Assembly (NCBI RefSeq): GCF_014356525.2
Contig: NC_052505.1
Coordinates: forward strand, 17,554,135-17,618,134
Origin: Nilaparvata lugens
Lineage: Eukaryota; Arthropoda; Insecta; Hemiptera; Delphacidae
DNA: 64,000 nt
Direction of reading: 5' to 3'
Part shown: piece after piece, positions 1 to 11,699 of the stretch
Layout: every line of letters begins with the position of its first letter
Position numbering within the stretch: position 1 is the stretch's first letter
Made by a program: the position numbers and the translations under genes
Notes under the pieces: model-generated
The model's input: the letters and a program-made list of their open reading frames with translations, nothing else
Told to the model about the DNA's origin: nothing
The model's database searches: none

Positions 1-199
1 AGTTGTGTGAGTGCGCCACACCAGATTTTTACAGTATATACAGAGCATTACCATAGTGACGGAAATAATTACAAGATAAGTAATAAATCACAATCATGCT
101 TAAATTCAATCAATGCTTTTATTATCAAGTGAATCGACGGTGTTCCAATATATTTCCATTTTTTGTGTAGTTGAGAAGTTGATATTGAGGTAATTATTC

Positions 200-662
200 A
201 TATTGAATGAAAAAGACTAAGAAATTGTCAAAAAACCACTGATTTATTGATAATTAGAAAGACCGGTTCCGGTTATTACACCATTGTCAATCTCTGATAA
301 ACTAAAACTAAATACAAGAGCAGCAGAATTTATACTAGTAGGCGAGTACTGCTATTGGTCCAGGACATGAACGCCTGCCATTGGCCTAGCTAGACAGTCT
401 CCTCCCAATCAACGGTGTAACAAAATGGCGGCTTAAGCAACAGAGCACTCAACAGTGGGAGGAGACTGTCTAGCTAGGCCAATGGTAGGCGTTCATGCCC
501 TCGACCAATAGCAGTACTCGCCTACTAGTATAAATTCTGCTGCTCTTGTATTTAGTTTTAGTTTATCAGAGATTGACAATGGTGTAATAACCGAAACCGG
601 TATTTCTAATTATGAATAAATCAGTGGTTTTTTGACAGTTTCTTAGTCTTTTTCATTCAATA
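200..662. mobile_element. Foldback element with ~200-bp inverted arms
   Basis: The sequence from 200 reads outward as the near-exact reverse complement of the sequence ending at 662. The two arms cover almost the whole 463 bp and leave a short loop near 415-450 that holds the words ATGGCGGC. Each arm carries GAGCAGCAGAATTTATACTA and a GGCCTAGCTAGACAGTCTCC segment. No coding capacity is visible. The arm is related to the unique sequence at 61270-61400, which has a similar GAGCAGCAG..TTTATACTA start followed by CTGCCATTGGC. This is probably a non-autonomous DNA element; no convincing target duplication was found. Confidence 0.75.
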
Positions 663-1429
663 TTTCCATTTTATAGAGAAGGTACAATATTACGGTTCTG
701 GCTGTGGTTGTCTTTCAGTAATTCTTGTATTTCACGAGGGTGAGTGGATATTTGCAATTCTGGCTGTAAATTATTAATTATTCAAGAGTTAATATTGATA
801 TTCCTGGTTATAATCTATGGGATAATTTTCAAGTTCTATCAAAGTTTCTCGGACTGGAAGTAACACTGACCTGAAGTCGCAGTTGTAACCTTGAGGTACT
901 TTGACACACTGTATAGAATCATATACTATAATATTGATTTTCTTGCGAATTGACTCATTTGATTTTCGTCTTCATATTAGAACCTACGGAATCATGCAAC
1001 CCTTTCCGTGTGAGTAGCTTTCTCGGCGCATTTATGTGTGTTTCAAATTGAGTGATCAGTTTTTAAGTTCATAGATATCTGTAGCCGACTTGAAGGTGAA
1101 AAACTTTCTACTCTACCCAGTTATTACATAGTTAATATAATATACTTTTATAAGTCAGTATACTATATCAATTTGTATTATACTCTAACTACGCAAGCTA
1201 TCCCGGACAATAATGTATGTGTAACCTTACACAGATTTGGGAAGTGGAGAGCCACGCCCACAACGCGCTCTCATTGGCTGATCGGAATCCATTTTATTGA
1301 ACGATGTCTGTTTGATCAATGTTATTTCATCGTTAGAATAAACATAATTATTTGTGAATGAATGAGTGAGATGAAGATTATCATTCCTGATAGAAGCTAT
1401 TACATTAAAGGAGTTGTTATTTTGAATAT
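663..1429. other. AT-rich stretch without a gene
   Basis: I see no supported gene. The 62-codon frame at 1173 has no family features. A short segment near 1250-1290 (CCACGCCCA, then CTCATTGGCTGAT) recurs near 17570-17605, so part of this stretch is repeat-derived. Confidence 0.5.
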
Positions 1430-2222
1430 GGGACCAATTTTTACAGAAAAAAAATAGTTATTTGTATATCTAGAGTGAAAAGTACGCCTTTTTCTCCCTG
1501 TGGGAAAAAGTTTGAAGCCCGAGGCGAAGCCGAGGGCAACAATTTTCCTGAGGGAGAAAAAGTATTTTTCGCTCGTGATGTACACAACTTTTTTCCTCCA
1601 TCTACATTTTTCTATAGAAACTGCAAATTAAATCATTCTAATAACTTACGTATTGGTGACAATGGGTGACAATGTTTCCTAACAACATAACCTAGAATCC
1701 AAAACCTAAAAACCAGTCGTCTGATTGGCACGGCCGATTGCGCTATCTATCGGCCAAAGTTTTAACAATTATATCAGCTGGGCAGGCTACCAAAAATGGC
1801 TGACTCCAGATCACGCGGTTCAGATTTGAATTGCAGATCAAAAATATTTGTTGGCTGGTATTTTAAATGGAATAAAATATTTTTAAAATTGTATAAATTT
1901 TTATCGTCTACTAATATTAAAAATATAATATCATACAAACATATATTTCATGAGTTGATCAAATTTCTGGTTGTGGTATTGAATTCAGTTGACTCAATGA
2001 CAGACACCTCTATTACGCTTCCTCATCTGAGCTTAGACCTTCTAACCTATCACCATGTAAGTTTTTAAAATAGAGATGCTTCCCATGTTATTTAAATGGA
2101 GTCACTTTTACTCCCTAGGGAGTTATTCTGTTTTTTTACTACCGAGAGCGAAAAAGTGACACTTTAGTATTATGTTTCAGGGAGTAAAGTAAGTACTTTA
2201 GACAGTAGGTGGAGGAAAAAGT
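1430..2222. repeat. Dispersed repeat family R1, copy 1
   Basis: The block is shared in the same orientation with 53645-54422. Common landmarks are TATCTAGAGTGAAAAGT, then TTTGAAGCCCGAGGCGAAGC near 1509-1530, and TTTTACTCCCTAGGGAGT near 2107-2125 followed by GAGCGAAAAAGTGACACTTT. Each landmark lies in a small local palindrome. No protein is encoded; the ORFs here are in different frames in the two copies. The class is unknown. Confidence 0.75.
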
Positions 2223-3320
2223 TATTTAGTGCCGTGAGCAACAATTTCTCTTCTACAAACCGTTTGGTCCGTTTCATAATTCAGGCCAGTGAAAACAATA
2301 TACTGTGTTCGACAATCGTTTTGGGAAAATATTTTGATAATGAAAATAAATCAAGACGGATTGTAATCATGAAGGCTTCAAATAGTTAAAATGAATGTAT
2401 ATAGGGTCACCTATACATGGTTATTCAGTGCTGTCCCATACACAATGAGCTTTTTTTGAAATAATGGGCTCATCAACAGTGTCATATTGATATCCAAAAA
2501 CTTCTATGAAAGATTGAATCCTTAATTTGACTTGCATTAAAATTATCAAATATTTGGTAAATCCGACTATAGTAAAATATTTACCATGAACAATAAAATT
2601 ACCATGAATATGATATAATGAATGAGTGTGTAATGGGATCCTCAAACAGGGAGAAAGTTTTATATGTTTTGAATATTAATTGAATAAAACATACAAATTA
2701 TTGGATTTTAGAAAACTGACTAGAATAATTTAGAAGATTGCCCTAAATTGATACTAAAATTACAACTATCAAGATCAAGTGAGATTTACGGTTGACAATT
2801 CGGAACGACCTAAACGTTTCTGAAAGAGCCAAACTCCACTCATTTACCACTTCACAAGGCGTAGAGACGTCAACACGACACGAAAATCACAGACAGAGAT
2901 AATCACGTCGATTATCACGATTCAACCGTGACTGAAACAGTGTAGGGGGTCGCAAGGGGACTGTCTACCCCCTCCCCTTTACACCGACTGTCACTGATAA
3001 TCACCCAGAACCATGGCATGCTGCATTTATTCATGGCAGTGGAGGAGGGACTTTTATTTATTTATTCTCGCGTCGACATTATCGCATCTTGGGTGCCCCT
3101 GTACCCTTGGGGGTTGTAAGGGGGGTAGGGATGTGGAAGGAGGGTTGGAAAGAGGTTTCAAAGGTCGAGGATATTCGGAAGGCAGCGAAACTTCTCACGA
3201 GCGTCTAGATTTATTTCGTTCTCAGCTGTTCTACTCAGCTGCAGCTCTGGGCTCTGGACGCCCCTCGTGATGAAAGTGGATAAATCACTGATACTCGGGT
3301 CCAGTGTGACTCAAGGAAAG
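2223..3320. other. Stretch without a recognisable gene
   Basis: AT-rich up to about 2750, then of more balanced composition with a G-rich run near 3090-3180. The short frames here (for example 3013-3270 on + and 2421-2645 on -) show no motif or family resemblance. Confidence 0.5.
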
Positions 3321-3329
3321 AAAGAAAGA

Positions 3330-3512
3330 GATAGAGTGATTAGGGTACTGGGAGAGTGAGAGAGAGGACGTGTGAGTGACTAGGGTACTGGACGAGTGAG
3401 AGTGAGAGAGAATGAGAGAATGATTAGGGTACTGGAGGAGTAAGAGTGAGAGTGTGATGCGAGAGAGTGATTAGGGTACTGGAAGAGTGAGAGTGAGAGA
3501 GTGTGAGGGAGT
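3330..3512. repeat. Imperfect ~45-bp minisatellite
   Basis: Four imperfect units share the core TGATTAGGGTACTGG (one has TGACTAGGG) followed by a variable GAGTGAGAGTGAGAGAG segment. The array lies directly upstream of a pyrimidine-rich region. Confidence 0.7.
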
Positions 3513-3689
3513 GAATGAGCTATATGTAAGTTGTATTTCAACCTTTCCTTTTTCTCCTCCATCTGGGTCATTTCCTTTTGTATCCATTCCGTTCGTACAC
3601 AGTCCAAATGTTTGGCCGGTGATTTCTGTTGTCATTGACGCTCAGTCTTCTTTTGATTTTCTGCTGAAGCTCCAATGTTTTTCTTCTTC

Positions 3690-3945
3690 TACTTTTCCTT
3701 CTTCTTCTTCTTCCTCTTCTTCTCCTTTTTCTTCTTTGTCTTCGTCTTCTTCTTCTTCTTCTTCTTCTTCTTCTCTTCTTCTTCTTCTTCTTCTTCTTCT
3801 TCTTCTTCTTCTTCTTCTTCTTCTTCTTCTTCTTCTTCTTCTTCTTCTTCTTCTTCTTCTTCTTCTTCTTCTTCTTCTTCTCTTCTTCTTCTTCTTCTTC
3901 TTCTTCTTCTTCTTCTTCTACTTCTACTTCTACTTCTACTTCTTC
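3690..3945. repeat. (TTC)n microsatellite
   Basis: Long, mostly perfect TTC array with scattered CTC and TAC interruptions. It produces long Ser, Leu and Phe homopolymer frames in all three phases, which are artefacts. Its right edge abuts the first unit of the 2.36 kb duplication. Confidence 0.95.
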
Positions 3946-4239
3946 ATCTCCTCCTTTTACCTCTTATTCTCCTTCCTCTTCTCATTCTTTCGGTCGTTCT
4001 TGTTGTCTGCTTCTCCGTTTAACGTGCCACCTTTACTTTTTATCTTCCCATTTTATTCCCCCTTGGGTTCATGTAAAAAATAAAATGACGGATTCTTCAT
4101 CCAATATGATATCGAATATTTATTTAAACTGACCTACCTTGAATAATTTTCTCTTCCAACAACTCCTCATCTACGATCTCCACCTCAATCTTCATCTTCA
4201 CCAGTTCACAATAGTTATGTTCCGATTCTATAAACTTCC

Positions 4240-4494
4240 TTAAAGGTGCGTACAGACTTTCGCTGTGCTCCGCAACCGAACGTCACTCCAGCAGAGCGAT
4301 TGATGATCGACCGGGGAGCAACAGTGCTTCGACCGGGGAACGCGAGAAGATCTAACATCTTCCGTAACGTTCATGATGGATGCGACTGCCGAGCGGGGGC
4401 GGAGCGACTGCGGTACGATGGAGGAACAAGGGCGGTACGAGGGCGGAGCGTGCTCGGTGCGGGTTGGAAGCGCGTATATGTGTACGCAGCCTAA
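4240..4494. mobile_element. MITE family M2 (TGCGTACA ends), copy 1
   Basis: A ~255-bp GC-rich island starts TTAAAGGTGCGTACAGAC and ends GTGTACGCAGCCTAA, giving short imperfect inverted ends (GGTGCGTACA versus GGCTGCGTACA). The interior contains GACCGGGGAGCAACAG and is homologous to the insertion at 55412-55661, which proves it moves as a unit. Overlapping frames of 82 and 131 codons are by-products. Confidence 0.75.
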
Positions 4495-5745
4495 TCCTCC
4501 AACCGTAACTAATGCAAACACTTCAATGTGATTCTCGATTCTCATCGATGTTGAATTCATACTGCCAACTCTTTCCACACTAAAAATCCAACTCGAAATC
4601 TCCACTGGAAGAAAACCATTTCTTCCCACATTCAACGAGTACTGACAGTTTGAAGTACATAGATCCCACTCAAGATGCCTCGCTAAACTTTTGTGAGTTT
4701 CGTTCCGTTGTGACAGTAACTGATGTCACCTTCTTATCTCTTCAACAGTTTGCAAGTGGAGCTCAAGTTCTTTCTGTCAGTTTGGCTACCTTTTCGGATT
4801 ACCAGAGTTACCACTACCAGAGAACATATCAAACTATACTCATATATCAACTTGATCTGGACAAAGCGGTCGATTGTTATCTGATTGTTGATTGATAGAG
4901 AAATGCCAAACCGTCGATTTGAATGTTAGACCTCACTTCGCTCGGTTAACAATGTAAGTCGATGAATATAATTATAATGAAAGAGAGTAGCACTGCAAAT
5001 AGCAGTTGATATAAGTTGATGATTGATCTAGAAATTATTAATTAATGGTCGTTTGTTGATCTAGTAGCTGATATGGTGCAATTTGAGCGACAATATTATG
5101 AACTGATACTTTTAACTATTATGTTTAAATTAAGTTAAGCAACGTAGTTAAGCAACGTAAGTTAAAGCAACGTAGCTAATGAAACCTCGTAAATTTCTTC
5201 ATTTTTTGCTGAATATGATGATAAAATTAGTGAGGTATAATTTTGAAATACTAGTGGAAAGAATTCAAAATATATTGTAGAAAGTTATTAATGAAAATTG
5301 GTGTAATTCATGAGGAATGCTAACAGGTAAAGCAAAACAGGTAAATTTCACCACAGAGTGAAGATAATACACTTCGATTACACTAAAGACAGTTTTACAC
5401 CAACTCAAAAGTAGTACGTTTTCTGAGATACGAAAATCAGAAGTTCTTTATGATTTTCTGAAATCACTCACCGATTTCTCACTATGTAACAGATGTGAAA
5501 CTATTTTGGTCTATACAAACTGCCACAGAACAGAAATACCAGACTTTATTGTTATTTCTCATTTTCCGTGAGTTTACTCCCATTCATACCTCCTTGTTCT
5601 CTCATTCTGTACGATTTTGATAACATTCCACTTTTCGTTAAAGAGTTTGAGAAACATCAAAGATGAGAAACGTTCGTGAAAAAAGTAGTTTTCTAGTCTC
5701 AAGTTTGCGAAAGGTAGGGAGAGTACAGCCCCGCACACACACATA

Positions 5746-5886
5746 GATTTTTTTTCGTATGATACTTTGCTGTCCTTATGAATTTTGTCAGATTGAACGG
5801 AACTTTACAAACATTATCTGTTTGAAATCATCTGTTCAATCTAGTAGAATTTATAAGGATGGCAAAATACTGTACGAAAAAAAATC
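5746..5886. repeat. ~140-bp imperfect hairpin
   Basis: The left arm (poly-T, CGTATGATACTTTGCTGTCC) pairs with the right arm ending in GTACGAAAAAAAATC. The central part resembles the interior of MITE family M3 (20381-20592, 45664-45855), with GATTGAACGGAAC followed later by GTTCAATCTAGTAGAAT. It is therefore a diverged relative of that family. An identical copy lies at 8105-8245 in duplicated unit 2. Confidence 0.6.
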
Positions 5887-6597
5887 GATGTGTTTGTGCA
5901 AGGCTTACCTCGTCACAAGTAAACATATATATGTTTATAGAGATATTCGACTAACTTTTATCGAGAATCTGTTTCCTTATTAATAGTCCTAACAAAATCC
6001 TTGTGAACTATCACTTTTTGGACTATAAATATAAAAGATATTGAAACACAGAATCGTTGGTCAAAGATCTAACCATATATGATCATACAAATACATACCA
6101 CTGTGAATGATACCTTTTAGAACGATAAAGTCAATGATCCTCAAGGAAATAAAACTACATCAATTTTGTCAAATTCACATATTTTTTCTCCTTCTACTAT
6201 ACAGGTTTCATGGTCATACAGATCAAATCACAACATATCAATGATATTGAACGGCTCTACAATATCAATAACGGTTCTTTCGAATTATTTTCATTGATTT
6301 CCAATCTCCTCCTTTTACCTCTTATTCTCCTTCCTCTTCTCATTCTTTCGGTCGTTCTTGTTGTCTGCTTCTCCGTTTAACGTGCCACCTTTACTTTTTA
6401 TCTTCCCATTTTATTCCCCCTTGGGTTCATGTAAAAAATAAAATGACGGATTCTTCATCCAATATGATATCGAATATTTATTTAAACTGACCTACCTTGA
6501 ATAATTTTCTCTTCCAACAACTCCTCATCTACGATCTCCACCTCAATCTTCATCTTCACCAGTTCACAATAGTTATGTTCCGATTCTATAAACTTCC

Positions 6598-6852
6598 TTA
6601 AAGGTGCGTACAGACTTTCGCTGTGCTCCGCAACCGAACGTCACTCCAGCAGAGCGATTGATGATCGACCGGGGAGCAACAGTGCTTCGACCGGGGAACG
6701 CGAGAAGATCTAACATCTTCCGTAACGTTCATGATGGATGCGACTGCCGAGCGGGGGCGGAGCGACTGCGGTACGATGGAGGAACAAGGGCGGTACGAGG
6801 GCGGAGCGTGCTCGGTGCGGGTTGGAAGCGCGTATATGTGTACGCAGCCTAA
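6598..6852. mobile_element. MITE family M2, copy 2 (within duplicated unit 2)
   Basis: Exact counterpart of 4240-4494 at +2358 bp. It arose by the segmental duplication and not by an independent insertion, because its flanks are identical as well. Confidence 0.75.
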
Positions 6853-8104
6853 TCCTCCAACCGTAACTAATGCAAACACTTCAATGTGATTCTCGATTCT
6901 CATCGATGTTGAATTCATACTGCCAACTCTTTCCACACTAAAAATCCAACTCGAAATCTCCACTGGAAGAAAACCATTTCTTCCCACATTCAACGAGTAC
7001 TGACAGTTTGAAGTACATAGATCCCACTCAAGATGCCTCGCTAAACTTTTGTGAGTTTCGTTCCGTTGTGACAGTAACTGATGTCACCTTTCTTATCTCT
7101 TCAACAGTTTGCAAGTGGAGCTCAAGTTCTTTCTGTCAGTTTGGCTACCTTTTCGGATTACCAGAGTTACCACTACCAGAGAACATATCAAACTATACTC
7201 ATATATCAACTTGATCTGGACAAAGCGGTCGATTGTTATCTGATTGTTGATTGATAGAGAAATGCCAAACCGTCGATTTGAATGTTAGACCTCACTTCGC
7301 TCGGTTAACAATGTAAGTCGATGAATATAATTATAATGAAAGAGAGTAGCACTGCAAATAGCAGTTGATATAAGTTGATGATTGATCTAGAAATTATTAA
7401 TTAATGGTCGTTTGTTGATCTAGTAGCTGATATGGTGCAATTTGAGCGACAATATTATGAACTGATACTTTTAACTATTATGTTTAAATTAAGTTAAGCA
7501 ACGTAGTTAAGCAACGTAAGTTAAAGCAACGTAGCTAATGAAACCTCGTAAATTTCTTCATTTTTTGCTGAATATGATGATAAAATTAGTGAGGTATAAT
7601 TTTGAAATACTAGTGGAAAGAATTCAAAATATATTGTAGAAAGTTATTAATGAAAATTGGTGTAATTCATGAGGAATGCTAACAGGTAAAGCAAAACAGG
7701 TAAATTTCACCACAGAGTGAAGATAATACACTTCGATTACACTAAAGACAGTTTTACACCAACTCAAAAGTAGTACGTTTTCTGAGATACGAAAATCAGA
7801 AGTTCTTTATGATTTTCTGAAATCACTCACCGATTTCTCACTATGTAACAGATGTGAAACTATTTTGGTCTATACAAACTGCCACAGAACAGAAATACCA
7901 GACTTTATTGTTATTTCTCATTTTCCGTGAGTTTACTCCCATTCATACCTCCTTGTTCTCTCATTCTGTACGATTTTGATAACATTCCACTTTTCGTTAA
8001 AGAGTTTGAGAAACATCAAAGATGAGAAACGTTCGTGAAAAAAGTAGTTTTCTAGTCTCAAGTTTGCGAAAGGTAGGGAGAGTACAGCCCCGCACACACA
8101 CATA

Positions 8105-8245
8105 GATTTTTTTTCGTATGATACTTTGCTGTCCTTATGAATTTTGTCAGATTGAACGGAACTTTACAAACATTATCTGTTTGAAATCATCTGTTCAATC
8201 TAGTAGAATTTATAAGGATGGCAAAATACTGTACGAAAAAAAATC
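8105..8245. repeat. ~140-bp imperfect hairpin, duplicated copy
   Basis: Counterpart of 5746-5886 at +2359 bp. Confidence 0.6.
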
Positions 8246-8662
8246 GATGTGTTTGTGCAAGGCTTACCTCGTCACAAGTAAACATATATATGTTTATAGA
8301 GATATTCGACTAACTTTTATCGAGAATCTGTTTCCTTATTAATAGTCCTAACAAAATCCTTGTGAACTATCACTTTTTGGACTATAAATATAAAAGATAT
8401 TGAAACACAGAATCGTTGGTCAAAGATCTAACCATATATGATCATACAAATACATACCACTGTGAATGATACCTTTTAGAACGATAAAGTCAATGATCCT
8501 CAAGGAAATAAAACTACATCAATTTTGTCAAATTCACATATTTTTTCTCCTTCTACTATACAGGTTTCATGGTCATACAGATCAAATCACAACATATCAA
8601 TGATATTGAACGGCTCTACAATATCAATAACGGTTCTTTCGAATTATTTTCATTGATTTCCA

Positions 8663-9180
8663 ATCTCCCACTCTTTCACTCATCATAGCACAGCTCCTGT
8701 TACCAATTCTTTCTTATCTGGTACCTCTCTCTACTACCTGGCATTTTTTCTTCTCTTTTACTCAATCTTTCTCTCTATCGATCTCTCTCTCTCGATGTCT
8801 CTCAAGGATTGTGTGGCAGAGAGGACCAGGAGTCCTAACTCCGCTTTAATCGATCAATCAATCAATCTCTATCTCTCTCTTCTCTATCAATCTCTCAATC
8901 TTCTATCTCAATCTCCCCTACACTAACTCTCTCTCTCTCTCTCTTTCTCTTCTCTATCAATCTCTCATTCGTCTATCTCAAACTCTATCTCAATCTTCCT
9001 CTCTCTCTCTCCCCCCTCTCTGTCCCTCCGTCTCTCTTTCTCTTCTCCATCAACCTCCCAATCATCTATCTCAATCTCTCTTTATCCATCTCTCGCTATT
9101 TCTATCTCTCTTTTTCTCTTCTCTATCAAACTCTCAAGCATCTATCTGAATCTCTCTTGTTCTCTCTCTCTTCACGGTCA
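8663..9180. repeat. (CT)n-rich tract with a LINE-type 3' tail
   Basis: Degenerate TCTCTATCTCTC repeats occupy most of this stretch. At about 8798-8868 lies a segment reading GATTGTGTGGCAGAGAGGAC then CCTAACTCCG and (ATCA)n. It matches in reverse complement the segment at 47306-47370. This is the signature of a LINE 3' end with an (AATC)n tail. Confidence 0.65.
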
Positions 9181-10235
9181 AGTGAGTTTTATTGTTTGAG
9201 TGTCGTCGTAATTGTCGTAAATTTTCTCGCCGGATTAGAAAAGCAGGCGTTTTATTATCAAACAAACAGGCGGACGTCTGTAAATATCGCTGCTGGAGTG
9301 TCAGCGTTGGATAAATGGGAAGTATTGCTGCTATTTGTAACGTGTGCTGACAGTTTTAAGTGAATCTCATCAGTTACGATTCACTAAAACCTGTCAGAAC
9401 TGGTTGACTGGGAAGAATCCATGTTGTTATATTGAGGAAGCTGACTGTTTGGACTGAATCTCAATAGTTACTCTGAACAGACGATCTCAGTCTTGGAAGG
9501 GTAAAAAAGAATAAGCTGTAGCAGAGGAAGGCATTTCGAGTAAAATACAAGTTAGCTTTTCCTTCCTCTAGATTTGGTCTTATTCTTGTTATTCTTCTTC
9601 CTTTTCTTTTGTAATTCTTGTGTAATTCCTTTTCTGCTTAGAATATATAACCGCACTTTCTTGGGAAATGATAACCTGCGCTATCTACAAGTTTGCAAGT
9701 TTGTGTTTCTTGAATGGTTCCAAATTTTCTTAAATAATTCAATATTATTCGTTACAAGTGGTAATTGAGTGGAATCTTTCTAATTAATTTATTAATTCAA
9801 ACCATCTAAATTCAAAATTTATAGTTTTAATGTTTATTTTGGACTAGAATTTCATAAAAATTGTACACGTGAAATTCTAACCTTATTTTGGACTTTGTCA
9901 CTTATAAATTTGGAAGAAAAATAGCACAAGGACTACCTTATTATTTTATCTTTCAATGTTATTACATTAGTGTCATTTGCATTGTAAATAAATAAATAAA
10001 AAAATGTAAATATCCTTCCTATTAACAGTCTACTAGAATAGGTTGATGGTTGGAAAAAAATTGATAATGTTATTATTTTCAATTCTATGTTGGAATACAA
10101 GTAGAGGTCAGAAGTTTGTGCAAGATTTTCAAGATCAAAGGTGAGAAAATATTAACAGTGAGACGGAGAAAAATGTAATAGGGTGATGACAAAAGTACAG
10201 TTTATAGTAGATGAAAATAAGGAAATTACAGCAAT
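9181..10235. other. Stretch without a gene
   Basis: AT-rich, with only short unsupported frames. A copy of the recurrent motif TGACAGTTTTAAGTGAATC lies at about 9350-9367. A short A-rich segment near 9987-10003 could be an old retroposon tail. Confidence 0.45.
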
Positions 10236-10239
10236 TATT

Positions 10240-10386
10240 ATTATTACACCAATTATTACACCAATTATTACACCAATTATTACACCAATTATTACACCAA
10301 TTATTACACCAATTATTACACCAATTATTACACCAATTATTACACCAATTATTACACCAATTATTAAACCAATTATTATTACACCA
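10240..10386. repeat. 12-bp minisatellite, about 12 copies
   Basis: The unit ATTATTACACCA is repeated almost perfectly. One late unit has AAACCA, and the last carries an extra ATT. Because 12 is a multiple of 3, all frames stay open and give repetitive peptides on both strands, which are not genes. Confidence 0.95.
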
Positions 10387-10617
10387 AGGAGTGAGATTCA
10401 CGTTGTGATGTCAGTACCTGATTAACATCGGTTTGCTATTTTTGGGAGCAGATAGCTCTCTGTCCAGTTCGAACCCCGCAACGTTGCAGAATCAAGTCAA
10501 TGGCATTGGAGAAATCTAATGAACTATACCAAATTATCCCATTAATTATGAAAATTCTTTTAATTAATTATGGAAAATATTTTATCGACGATGAAAATAT
10601 ATGAAGGGGTCAGAATA

Positions 10618-11231
10618 CAAGGGGTCCAAGTGACATTTTTCATTTTTTTGAGTTAGCTACAGTAATCGATAGCTGAAAGTGGTAAAAATCTAGTATAAAA
10701 GAGGTAAAAGCATCTAATCAGTGCTGACATCTGGTGTAAAATTTTTAAACTACATTTTCAAACAGCTGTTTATTTGATTAAACAAGGGTCCAAGTGACTT
10801 GGATCCCTTGTTTACAGGACAACGGTCGCTCGTATTCATAACATTTTAACCTTGATTAAGCCATGATACCAAGCAAAAGATACTTCAAGAACCAATTAGC
10901 GAATCATATAATATTGCAATGAAGTCATTAATCATTGTTCAATTGCTGGTAAATTAGATAGATTTATGTGTAGCTAGACAATAGAGTTTTGATTGGTAAA
11001 CGAGGAGTATATTAGTGATACTTCTTACCACTATTTAGCTGATAACTGAGAAAGGAGAGAGCTATTTGAGGCATGAAACTGTACGTTTGATTTGGTAAAA
11101 GTATACTGAATAGTAATTGGGATAGGTGAATATTATTTCTATATTCATTTCATTAATGAATAATTAATTAATTTAAATAAACTTTAGACTCAATTTTCTC
11201 GAAACCAACAATATGTCACTTGGACTCCTTG
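10618..11231. mobile_element. Tc1/mariner-type MITE, 614 bp
   Basis: The left end CAAGGGGTCCAAGTGACAT and right end ATGTCACTTGGACTCCTTG are 19-bp inverted repeats with one mismatch. Both are flanked by TA (10616-10617, 11232-11233), as expected of TA-targeting Tc1/mariner elements. A third and fourth copy of the terminal word form a palindrome at about 10783-10812. No transposase frame is present, so it is non-autonomous. Confidence 0.75.
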
Positions 11232-11295
11232 TATTATAACCACTTCATATTTGAGATGGAATTGATCATTCTTAACAAGAATCCACATTAATGAT

Positions 11296-11695
11296 TCTAA
11301 TATCGGGGCACCGAGCTTCGCTCGTTATTCTTATTCATTGATAAACAGAACACAATTCTCTAAAATGATTGTGTTTATTTCTCACAGCTGGCTATACGTC
11401 ATCTTATGAATTTCGGGGATGCGATATTTTGATTTTTCACATACTCACTTTTTTACTATTCACAGCTATTCCAGCCAAGGATGAATTATGTTTTTAATGT
11501 CGTTCAGCGAGTTTTCTCAAGGATGAGACCTAGTTCCAAATAGATCCTAGTTCCTAGATCCAAATTTTCGTGAAAATCGTTAGAGCCGTTTTCGAGATTC
11601 GTTAAACATAAATAACCAGATATAAAAATAGCCAGATACAAACATAACCAGATATATATTAATACAGAAATTGCTCGCCTAATATAATAGGATAA
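11296..11695 (+). repeat. Dispersed repeat family R2, copy 1
   Basis: It begins CGGGGCACCGAGCTTCGCTC and continues to CGTGAAAATCGTTAGAGCCG and a run of AACCAGATATA-like words, ending near GCTCGCCTAATATAATAGG. The 3' half is found in reverse complement at 39483-39720 and the 5' part in reverse complement at 42815-42897. A middle part resembles 19065-19115. The family is unclassified; Helitron-like ends are possible but I could not show them. Confidence 0.65.
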
Positions 11696-11699
11696 TACC

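Larger units (their letters stand above)
3946..6303. repeat. 2.36 kb tandem duplication, unit 1
   Basis: This unit is repeated immediately downstream with an offset of 2358 bp. Both units begin ATCTCCTCCTTTTACC and end in CATTGATTTCCA. The only difference I noticed is one extra T near 7088 in unit 2. It contains one TGCGTACA-type MITE (4240-4494) and one ~140-bp hairpin (5746-5886) and no supported gene. It is either a very recent segmental duplication or an assembly artefact. Confidence 0.93.
6304..8662. repeat. 2.36 kb tandem duplication, unit 2
   Basis: Second copy of 3946-6303, practically identical over its full length. After the end of this unit the sequence continues ATCTCCCACTC, so the junction shares the 6-mer ATCTCC with the start of each unit, as expected for unequal exchange or end-joining at microhomology. 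Confidence 0.93.

Noticed and set aside
3487..4083. Long Ser/Leu/Phe-rich frames (198 and 115 codons) over the TTC array
   Set aside because: They are open only because TTC, TCT and CTT repeats lack stop codons; the non-repeat ends show no protein signature.
4240..4635. 131- and 82-codon frames duplicated at 6598-6993
   Set aside because: They overlap on opposite strands within a MITE. Their conservation between the two sites only reflects the recent tandem duplication, and the copy at 55319 differs.
10240..10386. CRISPR-like array
   Set aside because: There are no spacers; it is a continuous minisatellite in a eukaryotic context.
10135..10425. Repetitive frames on both strands (NNWCNNWC-type and ITPIITPI-type)
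   Set aside because: The 12-bp unit is a multiple of three, so frames stay open by arithmetic.
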